Shown here in pieces: positions 21,601-33,100 of a stretch of DNA of 64,000 nucleotides; the first letter of the stretch is position 1; each line of letters opens with the position of its first letter. The notes beneath the pieces were generated by a model. That model saw nothing but the letters and a program-made list of their open reading frames with translations. It made no database searches and was not told where the DNA came from. The stretch is from NCBI GenBank assembly GCA_029207755.1, contig JARCOQ010000012.1, forward strand, positions 2,996,001-3,060,000, read 5' to 3'. The stretch is from Chamaea fasciata. Lineage: Eukaryota > Chordata > Aves > Passeriformes > Sylviidae. Both the position numbers and the translations under genes were made by a program.

Positions 21601-24600
21601 AGTGCTATTCCCATTATCTTCTAAGCTGCCTCCCAGTTGCACTGCAGTGTGTATTCTGAATGACACACTGCTTTGAAGTCTAAATGATACGACTAAGTCT
21701 TGGCTTAGGGATGTTTTTGACAATTACTTGTGGTTTCTGATAAACCCTTCCAACTCTGTGAGAACATGCATCTCAATGTTTTCATTATTCTTATTTCGAG
21801 CGATATTATCTCAATACTCGCTCGTCTCCAATCTCTGACTCCCCAGTAATGTCCTTCAGAGTTAAGCACAGAAACTTCACGTGCAGCATAATTTACTTCT
21901 GCTTCAATTATGTACTAAGCTTTGATATATCCAACTCATTCCACCAAGTGGTTATACTTGTACAGATCCTTCAGGTGGTCTGAAGCCAGATTTCCTTTCA
22001 GCCGTGGAAGACAATTCAGGTATGACACAGCTGCTGTCAGGACACAGCTCTAAGTCCTCACCTTTTCCCCCATGGCCATTTTTAACCCCAGCAGAAGGAC
22101 GCTGACTGGCAAGGAGTGGCAATACTTGGAATACAATTCCTTGCAGAACAGCACAGGTAACTTTAAAACAGATTAAGGTTATGTGGGGCACCTCTGTACA
22201 GGTTCTAGTAATTCATATACTCGGTAGATTCATCACAGATTTGTGCCAACGCATTTGATTGGTGATTGACCTGAATTTAAATTCTTTTAAACTCCTGAAG
22301 AGAACAAATCAGAAGAGAACATTACAAGTAATTGAAAGAAATCTTAAAGAGACATCTTAGAAGCAGACTATACCTTCTGCCAGTGCAGTATTTAACACCA
22401 GCCCCTTTTTGCAGCTGGTACATTGTAAATGGATGAGTCTTCCCTCACAGAGAAGGAGAATAAGTGGGTGGGAAGATCCTGGGGAAGCATTTTAAAGCTC
22501 TGACTGCACAGGAACCCAACACTGCTCAAAACACTGATCTTTCAAAGACATTTAAGGGAGCAGAGGAGATTCTGGTATCAGGATGAAGTACATTCAGTGG
22601 TAGCAACTCAGCTACCTTAAGTCTTCCCAATGCACCATTTACACCTTCTCCCAGATTAACAATAAATGGGAGGACAAAGAAGGGATTAAAAACATGCAGA
22701 AAAATCATCAAACTACAAAAGCAAAGCAAAAGAAAGGATATGTGGATTCCACATGCTGTCATTGCTTCAGAATGTGGAGAAGGCATAAAAATAAAAGTGC
22801 AACAGAAGTTTTGTGGAGGAAAGGTCCATCTGTGGATTTTGAACTCAAAGCTTCTGCTCAATCTCTGGTTCAAGAGAAGTCCCGAGGAGAAGAGTGCCGG
22901 AAATTTGCACTGGAAATCCAGATGAAAGACAACTCTAGTCTTGCATGTTTCTTTTCCTCTTTCCAACAGTATTTGCTACTGGTTGATGCTGTAGACAGAG
23001 TGGGCCAGTCATGACCCCACAGAGCTCTCATAAGGAGCTCAGTGGCACTGGAAATTGTCTTTCTCAGTGCCAATAACCTGCCTTTCATTTTACAGTATCT
23101 GTGGTTAAGCATCAGATTGCTGCAGATTTATTTAGGACTCTTTGGGTAAAGTACCCTTTATACAGTGGGTGGCAGTTACCAGTAATGTTGTTGTTATTAT
23201 TATTACTGTAGAAAAGCTTTCGGTGTGAAAATGTTTATGGAGCCAAGGTTCATGCAGACTGATTTCACATGCACCTCCTACACTAAAGATACTCAACTGA
23301 ATGGAAGCCACAATAATTCCATGAAATGCTGCATCCAGAGGTTTGAATAGCCACTGTAATGTCTCCCTTAGAGCCAAGCCAGTTCCAGAGCAAATAGACA
23401 TTCCATCTTCCAAATGAGACAAGAGAAGGCCAGTAAGAACATCCTTCACAAGCAAAACCGTTTAAAACTTACATATAGACTTTTAAAACCGATATATATT
23501 TTAAGTTATTGGTATTTGGATGTTCTGTAATGAATGCTGTGGTCAATAAATATCTTTGGGCAAAGTAAGGATGATCTTGGATATACTCAACAGCTAAGAA
23601 GGAACAGCAGCATAGGATCCTGTTTGGGTTTGCATCAATTCATTTTTACTTTTCTTTGGCAAGAAAATAATGCTCTCATTTACTTAAAAACGTTTGTTGC
23701 TAATGCTTCATTTCACCATTTCATTACAGAATTTACTAAGCTGGGTCAATGTTTTATAGATGTTGCTTACAGAAATAATTAAATAAACTTTGGGCCAATC
23801 CTGCAGTGCAGCACCAACCTCCAAATCAAAGTGGAACAAGACTTCATCAAGTAATACAGATTTGTAGGGACAGATCCATTGTTTTGGATGAAAAAAAAGT
23901 ATTTTTTTAAAACTATTCATTGTTTAATCAAGCCTGTTTACCTTAAAATGATTATCTAGTTATTTAAATCTTGTTAATGCAGTTGTAATTCTTCAACATT
24001 TACAAAAATTAATAAAAAAAGTAAGCTGTATTTTGTAAATAATAAAATAAATTTTCTTCAAACAAAATAATTAATTCTGAACAGTAACACTGCATAACAA
24101 AACAATTCCTAATAAAGCATTCTCTAATTATAATTCCAAAGCTCATACTATTTTCGAAACTTGTGTTGGCTATTTGATAGATAATTAAAGCAAATAAATG
24201 TATGTTTTAATAACAGTTGTCAAAGAACATCATAATGCCCAGCTGATGACTAATCACAATGTATAATTCCCCATAAAAGCTAATTGACAATTGATTTTCT
24301 TAAATACTGAAAGAATTCATCATGATGAACACTGCTACATTAAAATCCTAAGGAATTAGAAAAGATTTATCTCTATTTGAACATGTCTGCAAATATCACA
24401 CCTACTGCAGTGAATAAGTAACAAAGGTAGGTTGGAAACACAACATCCTCCTCGTTCTCAGACAGAATATGAATGATGAGGATGTTGCTAAAGGAATCAG
24501 TAATTTTTTGTAGGTGCTTCATGGTTTATACGCACGGTTGGTGCATTTGCTCTCGAGCCCTGCCAACGCACTCAGCTCTGGGATCATCACCACCTCATTG

Positions 24601-25400
24601 CTTGCAAATATGTGACAGAAATTGGGAAAAAATATTTTTAAAAAGGTAGTAATAACATGAAACACAAGAAGGGGAACCCAACAGTAGCTCTGCAGGTGAT
24701 TTCTAGAGGTGGTTGATGTGAGGACGAGCAGGATGGATGGAAGCCACCAAGGGAGGCCACAGTTCTGGCTGGGACTCTCCTACCCTGAAAATTGGGTACT
24801 TGGAACAATAAATTTTTCCATACCATATTAAATACAAAACAGGAAAGCCAGCGAATGTGATTATTAGCTATCAGCTAGTCTAAGGATCTTCAGGCAGTAG
24901 TGAAAATGAAAAGACATTTCCCTGCAGTTCTACGATGTCATGGGGATGGGCAATTTGGCAATTTCTGTCCTTCCCTAAACTTCAGTGGGGTTTTAATGGG
25001 AAACTTTAGGTTGTCACTGTAGGATCAGTCAGAAGGAACAAGGGGCACAGAATGGAACAAAGTAAAAGGTGAAAGGCTATTTCTGCATGAGCATGTGGCA
25101 ATTTAAATTAGTTCTGCACTCTCAAGAGCCCAGAGGAACTGCCCCCAAGGGCAGGAGCACACCAGGCTGGCTTTTCAGCTGCTTAAGCTTCTTTCCTATG
25201 CTTTAATACTAGACTTGCCACGGTCATTTGGACAGTCCCTCTTCTATCCAAAATATTCAGATTTTCCCTAGTGTTTAAGTAAAAACCTTTTGCTTTACAC
25301 TTTTTTCAGCATGCATTGCATTATCAACTAGTGCAGCAACAACTTTTCTACAGTTAAACTAAACAAAAAAGGAATTTTTTGTATAACTGATCAGAAAAAA
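18601..25400. other. intergenic sequence, no gene seen
   Basis: This long AT-rich region has no convincing exon in either strand. A 30-bp-period partial duplication occurs at 19554-19599. From about 23930 to 24370 it is very AT-rich and dense in TAAT/ATTA motifs. Open frames of about 100-146 codons (for example around 20201-20524 and 22526-22966) show no domain and are expected by chance. Confidence 0.55.
19554..19599. repeat. partial tandem duplication, 30-bp period
   Basis: AAATTCTACAGTAAAA occurs at 19554-19569 and again at 19584-19599, separated by related sequence. It is a small local duplication in non-coding DNA. Confidence 0.75.
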
Positions 25401-25401
25401 T

Positions 25402-25534
25402 GTCCAAGGCCAGATTGGATGGGGCTTGGAGCACCCTGGGATAGTGGAAGGTGTCCCTGCCCACAGAAGAGGTGGAACTGGACAATCTTTAAGGGCCCTT
25501 CGACCCAAACCATTCTATTCCTGTGTGATTCTAG
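25402..25534 (+). mobile_element. CR1 LINE 3' end fragment, sense
   Basis: The segment carries the standard CR1 terminal sequence: CCAAGGCCAGATTGGATGGG, GGAAGGTGTCCCTGCCCACA, GGTGGAACTGGACAATCTTT and CCCAAACCATTCTATTCC, ending at GTGATTCT. Only the last 130 bp or so of the element is present, the usual 5'-truncated form. Confidence 0.9.
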
Positions 25535-27990
25535 GACTGAAAAGATCAGCTGAGTCAGATAAACTGGAGCAGTTTTGAGATGTGTCTCAGTTCAGTAAAA
25601 CTATGTAACATTAAAGAGGAAACTCAGGTAACTATCTCTCCCTAATTAATCCATTTGCTTTTCTCATTATTTTACCACACGCAAACAATTAAACCACAGT
25701 TTTAAAATGTCATTTATTTTCCTTACACACAGAAAGAATGGTATCAGTTTAAATAGAGCACAGAACTGACCAAGCTGCTCAGGGCCTAGAAGCCACATTC
25801 TACATTGTGATGCCCAAACACATCAGTAAATAGTCAGTCAATAAATTATGCACATGAAGCAAACCAAAGAAAGCCTTAGCCAAAACAACAGCAACAAAAA
25901 CAACCCCCACCAAACAGAAACCATACTGGTAAAATAAAACAAAGTATTCAATTATTGAATGAAACCATTTGCAGTGGGCAGTTTTGAGATAATGGGCTGA
26001 AATGTAACAGAAAGCACACCATTGCCTGCTCAAAAGCTCGTCTGAAAGGAATGCTAAGCTGTCAATAACACAAACAAATAGTAATCCACTTATTGTCCAA
26101 TATTCCATAACAAACAGTTAGAATGGTCAGATCCTCTGGAAAAAATACAGAGCTTTGTATAACACACTAACTATAAACCCATAATCCTGTTTACCATTTT
26201 CCATAAAACAAGAGTATGAAAGCATTTGCTGAAATGGAAAGCCACACTTCTCTGAGCTTTGTGTAAGTGGATAACAACAGCCAGATTCCTGATTTCCTCT
26301 CCCTGATTAGGAACGGCCTTCGGTATGAAAGTACTAAATAATCCATGCTCGTTAGCTCTTCTTTGCATGGACTTTTGCATCTCCTACCTCAGCTGAGGCA
26401 AATGAACCTTGGTTTAAGTCTCTTTTACGGCAAGGGAAAGGCTTAAAAAAATACACAAAACCAAGGCCCAGCATGATATAGGATTTACATATGGATGTCA
26501 CTGTCAGGAAACAGTAGTGAGAGGAGCAATCCATTACATTCAGTTAAAAGGAAACCAAACTGCAAAAACTATTTCCAGCCATGTAGAACAATATTATCTA
26601 TTTAGTACCACTAGTCCTCATGTTTCAAATCAATTATCAAACTAAATTGGGAGAACAGTCTTTTCCATTAATTGGGAATAAAAAAATCAGTAAACAGCTT
26701 GCTGGGTCGCCTTCCCTTAATCCCTGTATTGGAATCAATGTACTGATCCTGCTGTGTGCTCGGTGTGATTATTCATGGACAAAACAGCTCCTGGATTTAC
26801 ATTAAGGGATGCGCCAGCTGTAGTTTGTGTAGTTTGCTTGTGTCCACACAGGTAGTGAAGTCAGTTCTTTAATGTAAACATTGTCCATGTTACTCTTGTG
26901 CTGAGGGGTGAATGTGTGTGCAAATCGGAATTTCTAGTGGAGGAACTGGTTGCGTATTTTCACAGGACAGCTTTGAAAAGAATCCGACCTGCTCCGTCAC
27001 ATGAATCCCCCACGTGAGGTCACACTGCTGCTCCTGCACTGCATTGTGTTTTCAGTGTTCCCTGTAGGGTTTTTCTGGCTATAATTAGAGTTAATCACAT
27101 TTCAAAGTACCAAGATAATTATCTCCATGTCAAATTAGCTCTTTTCAAATTAAAGACTGTCTCTGCTTAATTTTTCCCGTTTTGAAAGAAAAGCAGTGAT
27201 CCCCAGATCTTTTATGTCATTTCTTTATGAACACGAGGTTACGATAAGCTACTTTCTGAACCACTGCTTGAATGCAATTTATTTTACATAGCTTTGCATA
27301 ATAAAATAGCATTTTAGATAACTTATTCAAAGGGCAGATAGTAAGTCTCTGAGGATTTCATTAAATCACTCTTTTCATGTTAAATTAATGTGCCAAGTTA
27401 ATTTTGGAATAAACAAACCAAGATATTTAATTGCTTTGTGATAAATATGTAGTCCTTGCCTAGAATTTTATCATGTAGTTTTCCATTTTAAAACTTCATA
27501 TATATTTGTGTGCATCTCAAAAGCCTTAAATTTATGTATTTACTGGTACGTACAATGAGATGTATTTAATAAACTGATAACTCCATCTTCATATCAGACC
27601 TAAATTTATCTCTCATAATTATTTTGTATCCTGTGTTTTCTTACAGCATGAATGACAGAGGGGACTTTTGTGGAAGAAGGCAGTTCTAAACAAATTGACA
27701 CTGAAAATCTGAAGGATAATAATAAGTGCTGACAAATGAGAAAAAAAACCAAAAAATGCAGCTCCACAAGAGTGAGACAGGAACACTCAGGACTGAAGCC
27801 AGCTTTGCTTTTCATCAGATTTCACAAGCCCACTCCCGTCTTTTTTTCCCTTCAGTAAATGCACAGGTGTGCTCCAAAACCGCATCATGCAAACACAGCT
27901 ATTCTGGGAAACGAGCTTCACCCACGGTTTGAGTTTCAGCAAACGGTGCCCTGGAATGGTCACTTGCAGCGTTCCTTGCCCCAGGGAAGC
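25535..27990. other. intergenic sequence, no gene seen
   Basis: No exon or named repeat is supported. The part from 27060 to 27610 is particularly AT-rich. A few frames of 60-102 codons are open, but none shows a known motif. Confidence 0.5.
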
Positions 27991-27996
27991 TGAGAC

Positions 27997-28442
27997 TGAT
28001 GCCTTAAGTTTTAGCTTTCATGTTTTTCAGCTTCTGTGCTGCCCAGGGATGCAGTTCTGGGCCTCATATTAAGTGCTGGTGAGCTCTCTTCACAGAGTAG
28101 GGAGACAAAACAAATCCTTTTCCTGCTCAACACCAAGCACAGCTTTCAGGCCTGAAAGCACAAAAAACGCTGGACTGAAGGGAGGAACAGGAAGGATGAG
28201 ACCTCACAAGCTGAAGCTGTAATTGGACAATTAAACCCCAATATGCAAATGGACCAAAACTGATAAAAATGTAAGATCTCATGACCAGGCAGCCGTTTTG
28301 TGACCATTTTGGGTCCACCTTGGGTGTAGCCCTGGCCAGGCTCCTGTCCTGCCCAAGGTGTATCCTGGAGGCCTTTCAATAAATCCCTGTTTTATCCTCT
28401 AGCTCTGTCCAGTCTGTTTTGGGTCAGCCTTCCCAAGGCATC
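27997..28442 (+). mobile_element. solo LTR of an endogenous retrovirus, with target duplications
   Basis: The 446-bp segment starts TGATGCCTTAAG and ends CCCAAGGCATC, so its ends form an inverted repeat (TGATGCCTT / AAGGCATC). The terminal A of the expected CA is missing. Perfect 5-bp target duplications GAGAC flank it (27992-27996 and 28443-28447). A TATA-like CTGATAAAAATG lies near 28260, and AATAAA is at 28378-28383, both on the + strand, giving the orientation. The stretch through CCATTTTGGGTCCACCTTGG resembles an LTR common in passerine genomes, from memory. No internal viral genes are present. Confidence 0.88.
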
Positions 28443-28447
28443 GAGAC

Positions 28448-28860
28448 ACTCCTGAGGTATGAGGGAGGGTCCAAAGTGACACAGAACCCCCAGGCAGTGC
28501 AAAGGCGAGCTGTTTATTGCAAAAACCAGGCCTTTCTGAGCAGCGAGCACATTATCAGCTACACAGTTTGAAATCATAACAAACATGATGTAACCAACCA
28601 CCCTACACCACCATGTGAACACCTGATGGTTCCATAACTTGTTTTCCTGCCCCTAATTCTGCTGAGTGTCTTTCCCACGGTCCTTTCCTGCTTAGCCAGA
28701 GCAGCAGCCTGAGCCATGGTTTTACAAACCTTCCTTTTGTAAAGGTTTTACCTAAACGCAGCACTCAGACACTTCATGCACCTCAGATCCTGCAAGTGCT
28801 CCTTTCAGCCTTTGGCACAGGGGAAACAACACCACCCCCCCTAAATCTGGGGTTAGAAAG
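28448..28860 (-). mobile_element. probable older LTR segment, antisense, interrupted by the 28.0-kb LTR
   Basis: The minus strand contains AATAAA (28513-28518 as TTTATT) in the context GCAATAAACAGCTCG. A GC-richer tail resembling U5 follows and runs up to 28448. Before the neighbouring LTR inserted, the + strand would have read TGAGACACTCC across 27991-27996 and 28448 onward. That gives a TG/CA-type terminus and suggests the newer LTR landed only a few bases inside this one. The outer (5') boundary near 28.8 kb is not resolved and no matching target duplication was found. The call is tentative. Confidence 0.4.
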
Positions 28861-30035
28861 ATGTGTTTGCAGTGCCAAGCAGCAATTAATGCAGCATCTT
28901 TAATAAGAGAGAGATTTTGATGAGTTTTGTTGGTACAAAATGAGTTGGCAGTCCAGCAACACCTAATGCTCCTAACAGGGAGAAAGATTTGAGATTTTAG
29001 AGCCAAAAAGGGACTTTGACGGCCATCAGCAATTATTACTATTGCTGTAACAATATAGTTGGATGCAGATTTTACTTTATTTCTTGGCAACATTTCATGC
29101 TACTTTTAAAGGATACAAAATCCACAGCAATTCTAACATTTCACGCTCATTTATGCAAACATAATTTTGGAATTAGTGCTCTTGATGTTTTCTTTTGATA
29201 AGGTTGTAAAACATTCTTGGGAGTTATTTCAAATTTTTTTTGTTTTCTTTTCAAGAAAATTATACTCAGCTGGAATAAATCACTGCAGTTCTTCTGCTAC
29301 CAGTGATGTACAATCTTACTTAGTTTTTCAGCGTGTACTACAAACTGGAGAAGGAGCACCCAAGCTGAACTGTCATACAGACACCAATAGCATATTTTTA
29401 ACTAGAAAAATTAGTTATTTCACCGTTTTGTGGCTGAAAAGTTTCCAGTGAAACCTCTATAGAAAAGAACCTGATACTTGATTATGTTTCTGAAATTATT
29501 TTCATGTAAGAAAAAATGCCTGCTGGATTTGTTCTTAGCAGTGAAAAGGCTTAAGAGAGTTTTTCCCTTCCTTGTGCATCCATAATTCTCCAGCTGATCT
29601 CACTGCAGGCTCTTGTGCCAGGTGGGGACACAAGGGTCCAGTGCCCACCAGTCAGGAGCACATGGAGGAAGGGACCCAGACTCTCATCATCCTCCCAAGA
29701 TACGTCACCTTTTTCCTCCTACACCAGCCTTTTAGCAACAAAACTATCCGTTTCATTTCACTTCTCTGTGTGACACTACTATGACAGACAATAATTCCTC
29801 CCTCTCAGGAAAAAAAAAAATTAAAAACATGTTTAATTTTAAGCAAAGGCTGAAGACTCTAAATTCAAGAGCAGTAGAGCTCACCAAATCCAAACGCTCA
29901 GTAAACTAACTTTATTGACAGTGAAGCAGCTGCCCAAGTGCATCATTGACTCAGGCTGAAGAAATGTGTACAGGGAGCTCAAAAATTATATTCCCTTGGG
30001 TTTTGACGCATATAGTACTTTTACAACAAGTATTT
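28861..30035. other. intergenic sequence, nothing recognised
   Basis: No exon, RNA gene or named repeat is supported. Open frames here are short and lack known motifs. Confidence 0.5.
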
Positions 30036-30144
30036 CATAAAACCATAGAATGATCTGGGCTGGAAGGGACCTTAAAGATCATCTAATTCCAACCCCTCTG
30101 CCATGGGGAGGGACACTCTCCACCAGATTAGATTGTTCAAAGCC
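30036..30144 (-). mobile_element. CR1 LINE 3' end fragment, antisense
   Basis: Read on the + strand, the start is a decayed CR1 tail (AACCATAGAATGATC). It is followed by TGGAAGGGACCTTAAAGATC, AATTCCAACCCCTCTGCCAT and GGGACACTCTCCACCAG. This is the terminal 100 bp of a CR1 element in minus orientation. Confidence 0.88.
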
Positions 30145-33100
30145 GTAGCTAAATATCATTTGCCAAAGTATTTCATCTTTCCAGTGCTAGCAAAATGTGC
30201 AAACACATTCAGATTTTGGGGACTGCGTGAAAAAGCAAACCCAGTTTCTTCTGCATCCTCCACACACCCTTGTGGGAGTAGAGCTGATTCAGGTCAGTGC
30301 TCAAAGGGTTAAGCCCTTGGTGCATTTTCTGTGGTTTAAAATTCTCATCTCACTTCTAAGAAGTCATTATTTATCTGAAAGAAGCGGAAGAGTAGATGGC
30401 CCAAGCAAGAGCAGAAAGTGTAAATGCTCACGTGGGACTGGGTCCTGCCCAGCACCCAGTTGTGACCACCAGCACTCCTCAGTGGGGTGAAAATTTGATG
30501 ATAGGCTGCATGTGCAGTTGAGCAGCACAAATATCTTCTTCTCAGCCGCACTACAGGCCGAGGCTGCACTTCTGAAAATAATTATTTTTTTGGAATACAT
30601 AATTGTCAGGGTCATTGCCCATGGATTGCTGAAAATGCTCTCTTCTGGGAATCCAGACTTATTTGTTTGGCCATGAGTTTCTATCTCACAGTGCAAGATA
30701 AGGCCTATTTGCTGCTATTGCCCATCACTGTGTAATCAGGTTCTGTTATTATCATTGGTTTATTCATTCTTCTGTAGCACACTGTGCTGTGCTCAGGTTC
30801 AATCAGAAGAGATTTATGGCAGGAATGACTTGTTTGTTGATTTGCTTGCCTCCTCTCCTCCCAGATGGATGCACGTGGAGCTACACAGGTAAAAGCTACA
30901 ACACCTAATGGCTTCCTAACCCTAAATTGATGTAGCCTCTGGAAATGTCTTTAAACTGAGTGTCCAATTCTCAGTTTGCAGGGGAGCATTAATACCCAGC
31001 AGCTCCCGCCTCTTCACATTACCACAAATTGTTTCAGTGCAGGGTAAACAAAGTGAGAAAATGAGGGCACTGCTGCCTACATTTGAGAAACACTGCCAAG
31101 GGCAGCGGGCCAGGGCCGGAGAGAAACTCAATTCTCCTGCAAGCAGCCACCCTGTGGACAAGGCTGGCAGTGGGACAGCCTGGCTGAGCACACTGTCATC
31201 TTAGCCTAAGTGGCATTTCCTGCTATAAGTTTTAACAAACTGCAAACCTTCTTTCCTATATTTACAGCCACCCAGGTGCTTTTTCCTATTACCAGAAGCA
31301 CTTCAGGGGTTTGCTAATGCACTGGAAGCACCTTTCTGATAAGCCAACATAAATGGGTACGGCAATAAATCAAGGAGCATTATGCTGCTCCAGGATGTGG
31401 AGGCGGATCATTTCATTATGCTTATAAAAATAAAATCAAAAAACAATACACATTATACTACCATATGAAGGTGCATTTCTGTGTACAGAGAATGTGAAGC
31501 CTAATAGGAGAGGGAAATAATTACAGGATATTCTACTCACCAAAAGCAATCAGGATGATGTGACAACTGCCAGGACAGGGTTATTGGAGAGGGTTGCATT
31601 GGAAGACAATATGCTTTATGAGGAAGATGGAGGCATTATTAAAACATAATGCACATGCAGAGTGGTGCATGCATTACACACTGACAAGCTAATGCTTCCC
31701 AGGAATGTAGATTGCAGTAAGCAGAGCTTTAATTATTTAATTTCTTTGTTCAAAAGCGCAAAACTCTAGCCAAGAAAGCATCTCCTTCCAAACCAATTCA
31801 AATAGCACCTTTCTCCTATCTGTTTGGTAGTGCCCATTTAATAAGCTACTGCCACCAGAAAAATAAAGATTAATTATTTTTTTTAAAAAAATTACATTAA
31901 TAGATGTTTTCTTTTTAGATTTCTATAGTAAACTGAAAATTGTGCTTGAAAAGTTAGACCAACATTTTAATGCTCCTATTTTCGTTTTTATTTGGCATAT
32001 TTGTTCAATAAAATCAGCCTCCTTTTAATTAAACAGGCTTTATCCTTTTATTGACATTGCATAAAGTCCAAAAGTCACAACAGGGAATACGTTATTGAGC
32101 CATTCCACGCTCCCCAAATAACTGAAGGCACTTAGTTTCACCTCAAACACCACAATGCTCTGGAGAAGGAGAACACAATGGTGATTATTAATAATAATAA
32201 TAATCAGCCAGCATTTGCTTTTTCATTGACAGTGAATCCCACCAGCCCTGGATCCAGCCTCCAGCTCATCCCTCTGGAGATCTCCTCTGCAGGGACAGGA
32301 GCATCCTGTCCCCTGCCCAATCAACTGCTCCCCAGCCATGGGGACAAGCAGATTTTGGCAAGTCCCAGCACCAAAGTCAGGCCTCAACTCAGCTTCAGAG
32401 AGTCCTTAACCTTGAACTAATGAAACATTAGGGGACGATGACTCTCTAAGTTTGAATTAGGCTTTGACTGGGCCCAATGGAACCCCAAGACACAGAAACA
32501 AAGCCAGTGCCAGCAGTGCTTGGCAGCCCCACAGAAAACACGGGGCCGGAAAGGGTTTCCTGAACCCTGGAAGGCAGTTCCTGAATAACACATTGGCAAG
32601 AAAGGAAGCAGGAAAAGAAAGCATGGAGAACATCATCCAGATTCTATTTAAGATACCCAAATTCTCCCTAGGTCCCAAGGGCACAAAGAAATCACAGAGT
32701 CTTCCTAAGTCACAGGGATGCTCCAAGACTTTGCTGTGAGCCTGTACACGAGTTTGACAGGGCAGTGCCCCAGGCTTGTGGCAGGCTCTCCTCTCAGCAC
32801 AGCAACACCTTGATTTTCATTATCTGAAACACGGGACTTTCAAGGCCTTTCCTCTTCTATGGCTCCTTTCTACCCCAAAGTGTGGTTACTATCACCTCCC
32901 CTCCCTCCCCCCCACCCCAGCATTAAACTTCCTTTGGCTGTAGCCCGTGCGAGTTATCCTCTGCTCCTCTTCTAGCTGTCCATTACCAGTATTTATTTTA
33001 GAGCCTCCCGTATCTGCCCAGCAGTCTCCCAAATGCAGGGCCTGCTTCCCGTCACATCCTCCTCTTCCTCTCACCTCCCCACAACCAGTGCAGATGTTTG

